DNA from: Deltaproteobacteria bacterium
Lineage (GTDB): Bacteria; Myxococcota; UBA796; SXON01
Reading direction: 5' to 3'
DNA: 45,502 nucleotides
Assembly: GCA_947483545.1 (NCBI GenBank)
Contig: CANKNP010000003.1
Coordinates: 1-45,502 of the forward strand
Within the stretch, counting starts at the first letter, position 1; every line of letters starts with the position of its first letter. Positions 1 through 8,135 of the stretch are shown here, one piece after another. Position numbers and translations under genes: made by a program. A model generated the notes under the pieces. It saw only the letters and a program-made list of their open reading frames with translations. It was not told the origin of the DNA and made no database searches.

Positions 1-1
1 G

Positions 2-211
2 CTCTTGCGCACGAAGTACCACGGGCAGGCACAGCGAACCGTCCGGCGCCTGCACACGTTGTTCCTCGACTACCCGACACCCGTGCTTCGGGCTGTCCTG
101 GCCGACGCCATCGAGCACCGCGCCCACGACCTCGGCCAGATCGACCGCCTCGTGCTGCAGCGCGTCGGCGCCGATGTCTTTCGCTTCCCGCCCCTCAAGG
201 ATGAACCATGA
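2..211 (+). CDS. istA: IS21-family transposase IstA, C-terminal end (cut by window edge)
   Basis: Only the last ~69 residues are in the window; the frame is open to the left edge, so the start lies outside. The fragment is basic at its beginning and ends in a short tail of the kind found after the integrase core of IS21 transposases. The main support is context: its TGA stop overlaps the ATG of an istB gene (ATGA junction at 208-211), the standard IS21 istA-istB arrangement. IstA is the DDE transposase acting on the element ends; its catalytic core is not visible here, so activity cannot be judged. Confidence 0.75.
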   Translation, partial: LLRTKYHGQAQRTVRRLHTLFLDYPTPVLRAVLADAIEHRAHDLGQIDRLVLQRVGADVFRFPPLKDEP

Positions 212-936
212 ACGACGACCTCGACCAGCTCCTCACCAGCCTCAAGATGCACCGCACGCGTGAAGTGCTCCCGCGTGCCCTCGACCGCGCCATTCGCGAC
301 CAGCCCGCGTACGAGGCGTTCCTCGCCGATCTGCTGCGCGAGGAGTACGCCTACAAGCGTCAGAAGAGCCTGGAGTACCGCATCGAGCACGCCCGCATCC
401 CCGAGATGTGTACGATCCAAACGTTCCCCTTCGATCAGCAGCCCGCCGTGTCGGCCCCGGTCATCAGGCAACTGGCCGGGCTGGACTTCATCCCCACCGG
501 CCACAACATCGTCTTCATCGGGCCCGCGGGCGTTGGCAAGACGGGGCTGGCGACGGGCATCCTGTACAACGCGCTGGTCAATGGTCACCGCGGGCGGTTC
601 ATCCGAGCGCAAGACCTGTTCGACGAGATCAACGCTTCCCTCCTGGATCGTTCGAGTCGTCGCGTCCTCAACGAGCTGTGCGGCTACACACTTTTGTGCG
701 TTGACGAGCTGGGGTATCTGAATCTCAAGCCCGAGCAGACCAACATCTTCTTCAAGTTGATGGAGGAGCGATACACGGCCAAGAAGCCGACGATAATCAC
801 GACCAACCTCGACTTCGAGCAGTGGTACGACTTCCTGGGCCAGAAGCCCATGGTCCAAGCGTTGCTTGATCGCGTCCGCCATCGCTGCCACACCATCCGG
901 ATCGACGGCACCACGCTGAGGAGCCCCACCGGCTGA
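208..936 (+). CDS. istB: IS21-family helper ATPase IstB
   Basis: A 242-residue AAA+ ATPase that assists IstA in target selection and transposition of IS21 elements. A Walker A motif GPAGVGKT sits at residues 105-112 and a Walker B-like LLCVDELGYL around 160-168. The sensor-like segment IITTNLDFEQW and a basic C-terminus are also typical of IstB (DnaC-like). Length matches the family (about 240-260), so this gene looks intact. It is translationally coupled to istA through an ATGA overlap. The DNA downstream carries the paired repeats expected at an IS21 right end. Confidence 0.95.
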   Translation: MNDDLDQLLTSLKMHRTREVLPRALDRAIRDQPAYEAFLADLLREEYAYKRQKSLEYRIEHARIPEMCTIQTFPFDQQPAVSAPVIRQLAGLDFIPTGHNIVFIGPAGVGKTGLATGILYNALVNGHRGRFIRAQDLFDEINASLLDRSSRRVLNELCGYTLLCVDELGYLNLKPEQTNIFFKLMEERYTAKKPTIITTNLDFEQWYDFLGQKPMVQALLDRVRHRCHTIRIDGTTLRSPTG

Positions 937-1150
937 CCCCTTCGCCCGCGAGGGCAACCCCCTGTTCGCGAAGCCGATGGCGACGTGGATGGCACCCGGC
1001 CCGGCAGGAGTAGCGTCCTGACCGGGCTCCGGGCGTTTTCCTGCCGCTCGGCCTCCGGCTCATGGATGGCACCCAAATGCGGGGCACGGCGACACCCGGA
1101 GCGTCACCCGCGGGGCCCCAGCCCCCGCTGGAGCGTGATCGCCTTCGGAG

Positions 1151-1197
1151 GGTGGATCTGGTTTGACCGGCGGAGGTGGGTCTGGTCTGGCCGGCGG
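1151..1197 (+). repeat. Paired 23-bp direct repeats, probable IS21 right-end transposase sites
   Basis: Two copies of a 23-bp unit occur at 1151-1173 and 1175-1197, one base apart, differing at 3 positions. Each begins GGTGG and ends CCGGCGG with a TCTGGT core. IS21-family elements carry multiple internal direct repeats at their ends that bind the transposase, and these lie about 215 bp after istB. The exact terminal dinucleotide and target duplication cannot be fixed without the left end. Confidence 0.55.
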
Positions 1198-1323
1198 TGA
1201 AGGGAGAGGCAGGATCCGGCGGGGATCGGCCTGCTGTCGTCGTTCCCCGCGGCAGGGAACGCCTGGGCTCGCATTTTGGGACAGGGCTGAACCCCCGCCC
1301 TCGAGCCTGACCGCTGTCTTCAA

Positions 1324-1360
1324 AATCTAGCAAAAACGCGCCCCGCGTTTTTGCTAGATT
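1324..1360. terminator. Perfect 17-bp inverted repeat with a 3-base loop
   Basis: The arms 1324-1340 and 1344-1360 are exact reverse complements, separated by CCC. The stem starts AATCTAGC and contains an A5/T5 block followed by CGCG. The symmetry gives A-rich and T-rich stretches on either strand, so it could act as a bidirectional terminator between the IS and the next gene. A protein-binding palindrome is also possible. No long T-run follows the stem. Confidence 0.5.
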
Positions 1361-1453
1361 CTGACGGCCCTGTCAATCTCCAAAACCCGCGCCCCTTGAC
1401 GCGTAAAGTGTGATAGCGTCGATATCCCGTCCCCCCGCCCCCGATTCCTCCCC

Positions 1454-2992
1454 ATGGCGCCTCCCAACCTCGCCACGCTCCCGCCGCCCCGGCTCGGCCA
1501 CCTGACTGCCGAGGATCCCCGCCGTCGGCATTGGGGTCCGATAACAGTGCGCATCGTCTGGGACCTTGTCGGGCTCGGCATCCGACCCCGCATCCAGACC
1601 ATCCGCGAGGTGCGTGACCACGCGCTCCTGCACCTCGGCGAGCACACGGACACTGTCGAGGCCGAAGACGCGGCGTCCGCCGCCCTGGTGGACTGGCTGC
1701 GCCGCAGGGAAGGCCACTACGAGGAGCTGCCTGTCGCCGAAGCCGCGGACATCCTGCCGGATTCGCGCTGGCGGCAGGCGATCCTGGATGAGTGTGAGCC
1801 CTTGCACGAGGCGGTGTTTCGGCTCGCGTACGGGGATGGGCTGCCGATCGACGAGGTTGTGCATCGCGTAGGCGTCGATGCCGCGTGGGTGCGCGCCTCC
1901 CAGGAGGCGTTGCGGGCGGTCGGACGGGCGGTCGTCGCGGAAGATGGGCTGTCTACAGAAGGCTGGACGGTGGCCCAGCTCGACGCGGTGTTGGGTCGGA
2001 TCGCCAACGCGGCGGGAAACGTCTGCCCCGGGCCGGAGGGGCTGCTCACCGATCTTGGCAGGGTACACGCCGAATCCTGCCCGCGGTGCAGCCGGGCGCA
2101 TCGATTGATCGCCCGGGGATTTCTCGCCCCCAGCGCATTGTTCGCCCCAGAGGATGGGATCCTCCTGCCAAACACAGACGTGGATTTGCTGTGTTTGCAG
2201 GTCCACCCCGATGCCCGAAAATGTGTGCGTCTGGTGATTCGACAGTTTGACGAGCACGTCCGGATCATCGACGGGGAGCTGATCTTCGTCAACGCCGCAG
2301 CCGTACAGGACATCGAGGAGCGGCTCGCGGCGCTGACCGAGCGGGGGATGCCGGGCGTCGAGCACCTGCGGGGCGTGCGCCAGCGGGTGCGCGGGGCCTG
2401 GGGGCGGCAGGCGATCCTCGGTCCCGGTCCGCTGGATCTGATCGAGACCCTCCAACACACCGAATGGGGCGTGATCGAGGGCTTGGGCGATCTGCCCGAC
2501 CGCTTGCCCCCGCCGCCGTCGTCGCTGCGCTGGTACGCCGCGCTGGTGTTCACAATGCTGCTGGCCCTCACCGCGACCACGTTCGCCTGGACGCAGCGCG
2601 GCCCGATCCCGACCTTCGAAGTGACCGCCGAGCGCGACGCCACCGGGGTGATCTTCGACACCTCCGATGACGCTTACGTCGATGTCATCGCGCTCAACGG
2701 CAGCCTGGGCGAGCCGCTCCTGCACAGCGTCGCGGTGTTCGACAAAGGCCAACACGCGACCGGCGATGGTCGGTACCGATTCAACGCCGACGCAGACGTG
2801 ATCGTCGTGGTCACCTCCGCCGCGCCCATCATCGATCTCGCGGCACTGCTGGCCTTCGAGGCGGATCCCTCGCGCTTGGAGGAGATCGTGCAACGCACCG
2901 TTCCGAACGCGGGCGTCGTCGCGCTCGAGCGCCCCCGTCCGTTGAAAATCGGGCCTTTCACCCTCGAACCCGGGCAGATCCCATGGCGCTGA
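1454..2992 (+). CDS. Membrane protein with sigma-region-4-like and zinc-finger/anti-sigma-like segments
   Basis: A 512-residue protein with no family I can name. Residues about 110-160 are helical and resemble the helix-turn-helix region 4 of sigma-70 factors (segment FRLAYGDGLPIDEVVHRVGV). A His-Cys motif, HAESCPRC (H205, C209, C212), recalls zinc-binding anti-sigma domains. A Pro-rich stretch leads to a single membrane segment at about 362-380, so roughly 130 C-terminal residues probably face the periplasm. The stop overlaps the start of the DivIVA-like gene by 10 bp, implying one transcript and perhaps a shared role in envelope or cell-cycle signalling. That role is inference; the protein might simply be a signalling membrane protein of unknown type. 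Confidence 0.6.
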   Translation: MAPPNLATLPPPRLGHLTAEDPRRRHWGPITVRIVWDLVGLGIRPRIQTIREVRDHALLHLGEHTDTVEAEDAASAALVDWLRRREGHYEELPVAEAADILPDSRWRQAILDECEPLHEAVFRLAYGDGLPIDEVVHRVGVDAAWVRASQEALRAVGRAVVAEDGLSTEGWTVAQLDAVLGRIANAAGNVCPGPEGLLTDLGRVHAESCPRCSRAHRLIARGFLAPSALFAPEDGILLPNTDVDLLCLQVHPDARKCVRLVIRQFDEHVRIIDGELIFVNAAAVQDIEERLAALTERGMPGVEHLRGVRQRVRGAWGRQAILGPGPLDLIETLQHTEWGVIEGLGDLPDRLPPPPSSLRWYAALVFTMLLALTATTFAWTQRGPIPTFEVTAERDATGVIFDTSDDAYVDVIALNGSLGEPLLHSVAVFDKGQHATGDGRYRFNADADVIVVVTSAAPIIDLAALLAFEADPSRLEEIVQRTVPNAGVVALERPRPLKIGPFTLEPGQIPWR

Positions 2993-3429
2993 GCCCCCTC
3001 GACATCCTCCAAAAACAATTTGGACCAGCGCGCCGCCAGGGCTACGAGCCCGAGGACGTTCAGAAATTCCTCGACGCCGTCCGCGAGTCCTGGGAAGGAA
3101 CGCTCAAAGAGGCCGCCCGGCTCCGGGAGGATCTGCGGCTCTCCCAGGAGGAGAACGATCGGCTTCGAAGCCAGCAAGATGAGATCCGCGAGACGCTGAT
3201 CCTCGCGCGCCGGATCTCGACGGACCTCGAAGGCAGCGCACGCCGGGAGTCCGACATCATCGTCGGCGAAGCTCGCCTGGACGCGGAGCGCATCCTGTCG
3301 GCCGCGCACGACGAGGAGCGTGAATTGCAGGAGACCGTCATTCGATTGAAAGCCGCGAAGGTTCATTTGGCGGCCGAACTCCGCGCGCTGCTAGGCGCGC
3401 AGAGCCGGATGTTGGATGAGTGGGCGTGA
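2983..3429 (+). CDS. DivIVA-domain coiled-coil protein
   Basis: A 148-residue protein whose first ~35 residues match the DivIVA/GpsB N-terminal membrane-binding signature: LSPLDILQKQFGPARRQGY followed by EPEDVQKFLDAV. The rest is a long charged coiled coil (about residues 38-140) with no membrane span. DivIVA-type proteins bind curved membrane and recruit partners at poles or septa; related short forms exist outside Gram-positives. The ATG at 2983 lies inside the end of the preceding membrane-protein gene, so translation is probably coupled. It ends directly against the convergent aminomutase gene, with stop codons abutting at 3427-3432. The specific cell-biological role is unknown. Confidence 0.8.
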   Translation: MALSPLDILQKQFGPARRQGYEPEDVQKFLDAVRESWEGTLKEAARLREDLRLSQEENDRLRSQQDEIRETLILARRISTDLEGSARRESDIIVGEARLDAERILSAAHDEERELQETVIRLKAAKVHLAAELRALLGAQSRMLDEWA

Positions 3430-4326
3430 TTAGGAGCCCACGTCCCTCTTCCCCGTCCCATCCGGCGGATCCACGACATACCGAGGCAGCGCCAGCCCGC
3501 TGAGCCGCCGCGTCAACCGGCGGTAGATCTCCAACCCCTCCGTCTCGGGGACCCGGAAGTGGGCGTTCCCGGGAACAGCGTCCGGATGGTGCAGATAATA
3601 AGGGTACACCCGCAGGCGCACCAGGTCTTCGAAGAGCTCGGCCAACACGGCGTCGTCATCGTTTACCCCCCGCAGCAGGACCGACTGGTTCAGCACGGGG
3701 ATGCCTGCGTCCACCAGCATTCCGAGCGCGGCGCGCACCGGGGCGGTCAACTCCGCGGGGTGATTGCAGTGAACGAAGACCCAGACAGGGGCGCGAACCC
3801 GCAAGCCGTCGACCAACGCGGGCGTGACCCTGGACGGCCAGGTGATTGGCGCCCGGGTATGGATCCGAACGACCGGCACTTCCGGGCGCACACTGTCGAT
3901 GGCTGAAAACAAGCGTTCATCGCGAATAGCGAGCGGATCGCCGCCCGAGAAAATGACCTCCCTCGCCCCAGACCCGCGCGCATAGGCCAACATCGCGGCC
4001 CACTCCGCATCGGAGGGATCGTCGGCCTCACCGGGCCGGTGATCGGCCCGGAAGCAGTAGCGACAGTACAGGTGGCAACGCTTGGTGAGCAGCAGCAGCA
4101 CGCGATCGTCGTGCTTGCGGACGACCCAAGGGATCGGGCTCCTCAAGATGTCGCCAACCGGATCCGCGACGTCCCCCGGGTCCTCGTCCAGCTCCCGGGG
4201 GTCCGGCAACGCCTGCGCGAGCAGCGCCGGGTGCGCACCTTTGAGCCACCCACGGGGGACCTGCACGGGGAACCGCGCCGCGATCGCGGGCCAGTCGAGC
4301 GATGCCAATTCAGGCTTCCAAGCCAC
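3430..4326 (-). CDS. epmB: KamA-family radical SAM lysine 2,3-aminomutase, probable EF-P beta-lysylation protein EpmB
   Basis: Radical SAM, PLP-dependent aminomutase. The cluster motif CHLYCRYC (C84, C88, C91 from the chosen GTG) binds the 4Fe-4S cluster. SGGDPL and LNQSVLLRGVND are conserved in KamA/EpmB proteins, and the C-terminal YVVDPPDGTGK supplies the expected PLP lysine. EpmB converts lysine to beta-lysine for attachment to elongation factor P. The neighbouring gene is EF-P, divergently oriented, which strongly favours EpmB over a catabolic KamA. The frame extends upstream to an ATG at 4476 whose bases overlap the efp start; that extra stretch is Gly/Pro-rich and would cover efp's promoter, so I prefer GTG at 4326 (298 residues). 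The start remains uncertain. Confidence 0.85.
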   Translation of the reverse strand: MAWKPELASLDWPAIAARFPVQVPRGWLKGAHPALLAQALPDPRELDEDPGDVADPVGDILRSPIPWVVRKHDDRVLLLLTKRCHLYCRYCFRADHRPGEADDPSDAEWAAMLAYARGSGAREVIFSGGDPLAIRDERLFSAIDSVRPEVPVVRIHTRAPITWPSRVTPALVDGLRVRAPVWVFVHCNHPAELTAPVRAALGMLVDAGIPVLNQSVLLRGVNDDDAVLAELFEDLVRLRVYPYYLHHPDAVPGNAHFRVPETEGLEIYRRLTRRLSGLALPRYVVDPPDGTGKRDVGS

Positions 4327-4474
4327 GAGTTCCGGACGCCCGACGAACGGCCCACCGCCCCCGATCCCCCCTGGCGCCGCCCCGCCATCGTGATACCCGC
4401 CGGCCCGGCTTTGCTGCTCGGTCCGCTCCGGTCCGATCACCGGAGCCGAGACCTTTCTACCTGGAGTTTGCACC

Positions 4475-5044
4475 ATGCCGTACGAGACCTCTGACTTCCG
4501 AAACGGCCTCAAGGTCGAGACCGAAGGGCAGCCGTTCGCTATCGTGTACTTCCAATTCGTGAAGCCCGGCAAGGGTACCGCGTTCACGCGTACGAAGTTG
4601 AAAAACCTGCTCACGGGCGCCGTGATCGAGCGCACCTACCGCTCCGGCGAGATCCTGGCGGAGGCAGATGTCGAGGAACACCCCATGCAGTTCCTGTACT
4701 CCGCGGGCGACACGTACACGTTCATGAACACCGAGACCTACGACCAGGTCGAGCTGCAAGGCCAGATGATCGGCGACGATGTGAAGTTCCTGATGGAGAA
4801 CCTGGAGGTCGCCGTGCTCTTCTACAAGGGCCGTGCGGTCAACCTCACGCTCCCGAACTTCATCGAGAGCAAGGTCGAGTCCACCGAGCCGGCGGTCAAG
4901 GGCAACACGTCGCAAGGGGCGCTCAAGGGCGCCCTGCTGGAGTGCGGCGCGAGCATCATGGTCCCGCTCTTCGTAGACGGCGGCGACATGATCAAGGTCG
5001 ATACCCGCGAAGGCGGATCGTACGTGAGCCGGATCGGGAAGTAG
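4475..5044 (+). CDS. efp: Elongation factor P
   Basis: A 189-residue translation factor that binds ribosomes stalled at consecutive prolines and promotes peptide bond formation. Length and sequence fit the family throughout: the KOW-like domain 1, then two OB domains ending in GGSYVSRIGK. The modification loop reads VKPGKG, with K33 at the position of the lysine that EpmA/EpmB beta-lysylates in E. coli (K34). The adjacent divergent EpmB-type gene suggests that this lysine is modified here too; no EpmA ligase gene is in the window. The ATG at 4475 gives the standard N-terminus. Confidence 0.97.
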   Translation: MPYETSDFRNGLKVETEGQPFAIVYFQFVKPGKGTAFTRTKLKNLLTGAVIERTYRSGEILAEADVEEHPMQFLYSAGDTYTFMNTETYDQVELQGQMIGDDVKFLMENLEVAVLFYKGRAVNLTLPNFIESKVESTEPAVKGNTSQGALKGALLECGASIMVPLFVDGGDMIKVDTREGGSYVSRIGK

Positions 5045-5178
5045 CTCCGCGGCAGGGCGGCTTGGGACCGACGGCCGCAGAATCGCCGCGGGCCGTGGAA
5101 CGCCGCTGGGCACCGGGCGGACGGAATACGTCATTCGAACCGTCGATTTTTCGACCTTCGCGCCCGATCCGCCGTTTT

Positions 5179-5250
5179 CGTGAGCGGAAGGGAGGGCCTC
5201 CCGATCCGTCATTTCGTGAGCGGAAGGGAGGGCCTCCCGATCCGTCATTT
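5179..5250. repeat. Two perfect 36-bp tandem repeats containing a palindrome
   Basis: Copies at 5179-5214 and 5215-5250 are identical, each starting CGTGAGCGGAAGG and ending CCGTCATTT. Within each copy GGGAGG-G-CCTCCC is self-complementary, so each can form a short hairpin. They lie downstream of efp and upstream of the metallohydrolase lipoprotein gene. They look like a dispersed intergenic repeat family or tandem terminator hairpins. Confidence 0.8.
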
Positions 5251-5293
5251 TGCAAAAGGCACGAGCTTTCGGCGATCAGCTTAGAGCCCTCCG

Positions 5294-7897
5294 ATGTTCC
5301 TTCTGCTCCTCGCCTGCCAGAAGCCCACCCCCGTCCCGAACGACTCCCCGGTGGACACCGCCCCGGCCCCGCTCGACACCACCGTGGTGCTCGAGGCAGA
5401 CCAGGTGCGCGCCGGCGTCGTCACTGACGCCGCGGCGCTTTTTGGCGGGATCTCGTCCGAGGGACGGCTCGGCGATGTGAAGATCTATAATGATCGCGCA
5501 CAGTTTGTGATCCAGCAGGTCGGGGAGAGCAACTTCTATGTGGAGTATGGCGGAAACGTCATCGACGCTGATGTGGTGCGCGCCGAGGGCCAGCCAGGCC
5601 GCGATCTGGTCGATGAGCTGGGCGTCATGGTCGGGCTCGGCCGGCTGGTGGACCCCACCGAAGTAGCGGTGGACGCAGACGGGTCCGACGGGATCGCGAG
5701 GGTGAGGGTGGAAGGGCCGACGGCCCCGATGCACATCATCACGGGGGCGCTGGAGAACCCCGACCTGGTCGAAGATCTCGACCTGCATGTGATCACCACC
5801 TACGAGCTACTTCCGGGCGAATACGCGATGACGGTCACCACGACCGTGGAGAACCGCGAGGCGAGCGCGGTCACCGTGCAGATTGGCGACGTGGGAATTG
5901 TCTCCTTTGATCTTGGCGAGCGCTGGTCCCCCGGCGTGGGCTTGGACGATGCGGGGACCGAGGCCATCCGGATGAGCTCGGTCGTCGGGCGTCACAACGA
6001 GCTGACCGTGGGGATCGTGGGCGAAGGCGTGGATCTCGAGCAGGGCACGCTTGGCCAGATTCTGGGCGGGATCGCAGCCAGCATCGCCGGCTTCTCAGAC
6101 AACCTGGAGATTCAGGCGGGGGCGACGGCGAGCTTCACCCGCCGGATCGGCGTGGCCAAGGACCCGGCGTTGTTGCTTGCGGAGTCATGGACCCGCGCAG
6201 GCGAGGCGACCCAGGCGTTGGCGGGCACCGTCGTGGACACCCAAGGCCGGACGGTTGCGGGAGCCCGCGTACACGTCGTCGATGACGCGGGGGCCCCGCT
6301 ATCGCTGGCGTTCACCGACGACGCCGGCCGCTGGTCCGCGACGGTGCCAACCGGGGAGGTGGCGGTCATGGCGACGGGCAGGGGGGATGGCTACCTGGTC
6401 GATCTTCCCGCTGGACACGCGCAGATCTCCCCCTACCAGCTCGACCAGACCGACGCGTTGAACACGCTGAGCCGCGGTGCTGAGCCGATCGCGTTCGCCG
6501 AGGGCTTCGGGTTCACTCCTTTGAAGGTCGTCGGCGATCTGCTCTCCTTGACCGCCCCCGGGACGCTGCACGTCAGCATCGCGGACGGCCGCCCCGCCGT
6601 CGTCCGCGTAGACCGCATGGACACCGACGCGGACCGAGACGCTCGGTTCCTGCCCGGGCGCCCGGGCGACGCGCAACTGTACGCCTATGTCCTCGACGGG
6701 GAGATGGACCTGCCCCTGGAGCCAGGACAATATCATGTGGTCGTCCGGCGGGGCGTGCGCGACGAGGTCTGGACCCAAGACATCACCATCGAGAGCGGCG
6801 AGGCGCTGGAGCTCGCTGCCAGCCTCTTCGCCGCGTATACGCTCGATGGCGTCTGGCTCGGTGACCCGCACACCCACGCTTCGCCCTCGGCCGACGGCGG
6901 CGTGCCGATGGAGGAGCGGCTGGTGGTCATGGCCGCGAACGGCGTGGACATCCACTTTGGCACCGACCACGATCACGTCGCCGATTATCGGCCGCTCCTC
7001 GAGCCCATCGGGCTCGACGGCGTGCTCCACAGCGTGCTCGCCGACGAGTGCAGCCCCGTCTTGCGCGGGCATTTCAACGTCTGGCCCGCCCAAATCTTGG
7101 AGGGTCCCAACCACGGCGCCCCGCTGTGGTGGTTCGGCTACGAAGACACCGCAGAGATCTTCGGGTGGATGCGTGCGCTGGCCGTGCCCGGTGGGATCAT
7201 CCAGGCGAATCACCCGGTGGGCGGCTCGGGTCTCTTGAGCTTCGCGGAGTACGACCCGACCTCCGGCACGGTGGGCGCCCCGGACCACTGGAGCAACGAC
7301 TTCGACGCGATGGAGCTCTTGAACTCCGGGGACTATCTGGAGTATTGGGACTACTACCTGGACCTCACACGTCGGGGCAAGCGCGTCACTCCCGTGGGCG
7401 TGAGTGACAGCCACACCTGGACCAGCGGGACGCCCGGGCTGAACGTCACGTTCTTCGACGCTGGCCTGCCGATCGCCGACTACACCGACGAGGGCTTGCT
7501 CGCCGTCATGGCGCGCCACGCGACGGTGGTGAGCCACGGCCCGTTCATCGACGCGCGGATGGGCGGCACCTGGGCGCCAGGGGCCGAGCTGCCCGCTGGA
7601 ACGCTGAACGTATCGATCTACGCCCCAAGTTGGATGCCGGTCGAGACGGTCACCCTGTGGGAGAACGGCGAGGCCGTGTCCGTCGTGCCCTGCGAGGGGA
7701 CGGCGCCGACGCCGTGCGTCACCTCGTTCGAGCTGAACCCCTTCAGCGACGCCGTGTACGTGGTCTCCGCAGAGAGCGTGACGCAAGCGATGGTCGAGGC
7801 CTGGCCTGGGCAATTGGCCTGGGCTGCGACGTCGGCGACCTACGTGGATGTGAATGGGGACGGGTGGGTGGCGCCGTATTCGGCGATCGTGGAGTGA
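5294..7897 (+). CDS. Lipoprotein with carboxypeptidase-regulatory-like and CehA/McbA-type PHP metallohydrolase domains
   Basis: An 867-residue predicted lipoprotein. The N-terminus MFLLLLACQ is a minimal signal with lipobox LLAC, followed by a Pro/Asp/Thr-rich linker. Residues about 305-360 form a carboxypeptidase-regulatory-like beta-sandwich (GTVVDTQGRTVAGARVHV). The C-terminal half carries metal ligands typical of CehA/McbA-type PHP enzymes: GDPHTHASPSADG (about 520-532), GTDHDHVADY (about 556), NHPVGGSG (about 639) and SDSHT (about 704). The protein probably sits on the cell surface or periplasmic face and hydrolyses an ester, carbamate or phosphate; the substrate is unknown. The signal peptide lacks the usual basic n-region, so the start could be misplaced, but no better upstream start is apparent. 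It stands alone, flanked by repeat-containing spacers. Confidence 0.8.
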   Translation: MFLLLLACQKPTPVPNDSPVDTAPAPLDTTVVLEADQVRAGVVTDAAALFGGISSEGRLGDVKIYNDRAQFVIQQVGESNFYVEYGGNVIDADVVRAEGQPGRDLVDELGVMVGLGRLVDPTEVAVDADGSDGIARVRVEGPTAPMHIITGALENPDLVEDLDLHVITTYELLPGEYAMTVTTTVENREASAVTVQIGDVGIVSFDLGERWSPGVGLDDAGTEAIRMSSVVGRHNELTVGIVGEGVDLEQGTLGQILGGIAASIAGFSDNLEIQAGATASFTRRIGVAKDPALLLAESWTRAGEATQALAGTVVDTQGRTVAGARVHVVDDAGAPLSLAFTDDAGRWSATVPTGEVAVMATGRGDGYLVDLPAGHAQISPYQLDQTDALNTLSRGAEPIAFAEGFGFTPLKVVGDLLSLTAPGTLHVSIADGRPAVVRVDRMDTDADRDARFLPGRPGDAQLYAYVLDGEMDLPLEPGQYHVVVRRGVRDEVWTQDITIESGEALELAASLFAAYTLDGVWLGDPHTHASPSADGGVPMEERLVVMAANGVDIHFGTDHDHVADYRPLLEPIGLDGVLHSVLADECSPVLRGHFNVWPAQILEGPNHGAPLWWFGYEDTAEIFGWMRALAVPGGIIQANHPVGGSGLLSFAEYDPTSGTVGAPDHWSNDFDAMELLNSGDYLEYWDYYLDLTRRGKRVTPVGVSDSHTWTSGTPGLNVTFFDAGLPIADYTDEGLLAVMARHATVVSHGPFIDARMGGTWAPGAELPAGTLNVSIYAPSWMPVETVTLWENGEAVSVVPCEGTAPTPCVTSFELNPFSDAVYVVSAESVTQAMVEAWPGQLAWAATSATYVDVNGDGWVAPYSAIVE

Positions 7898-7922
7898 ACA
7901 GGGCGACCTGGTCTGCTTCTCC

Positions 7923-8005
7923 CTTCCCCTTCGGGGGGAAGTGCCCCGGAATTCCGGAGCGGAAAGGCGCCGGTCTGCCTCTCTCCCTCCCCCTTCGGGG
8001 GGAGG
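7923..8005. terminator. Two related TTCG-loop hairpins, probable terminators
   Basis: An imperfect direct repeat with a spacing of 64 bp lies 3' of the metallohydrolase gene. The second copy forms a perfect 8-bp stem (CCTCCCCC at 7986-7993, GGGGGAGG at 7998-8005) closed by a TTCG tetraloop. The first forms a 7-bp stem (7923-7929 with 7935-7941). Stable UUCG-type hairpins fit transcription termination, and because the next gene is convergent they could serve both. The similar flanking sequence also suggests a dispersed repeat family. Confidence 0.6.
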
Positions 8006-8135
8006 TGCCCCGGAGGGGCGGAGGGGGGCGGGCTTGAAGATCCCGCCGTGACGCAACACCCCCCGGATCTCTCCCCGGATCTCCACGGGCGTTTCACAGC
8101 GGCAATTTCACCAGGATGATGGCCCCAAGCCCGCC

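Larger units (their letters stand above)
937..1453. other. Gene-free stretch between IS21 and the sigma-like gene
   Basis: No convincing gene lies in these ~517 bases; the open frames here lack family resemblance and overlap one another. The stretch holds two imperfect copies of a short ATGGATGGCACCC-type segment (near 987 and 1062), the paired 23-bp repeats of the presumed IS end (1151-1197) and a perfect 17-bp hairpin (1324-1360). A weak TTGACG box at 1396-1401 lies upstream of the gene starting at 1454 and might be part of its promoter; no good -10 box stands out. Confidence 0.6.

Noticed and set aside
6299..8086. Minus-strand frame opposite the metallohydrolase gene
   Set aside because: The PHP metal motifs lie on the plus strand; the minus product is His/Arg/Gly-rich without domains.
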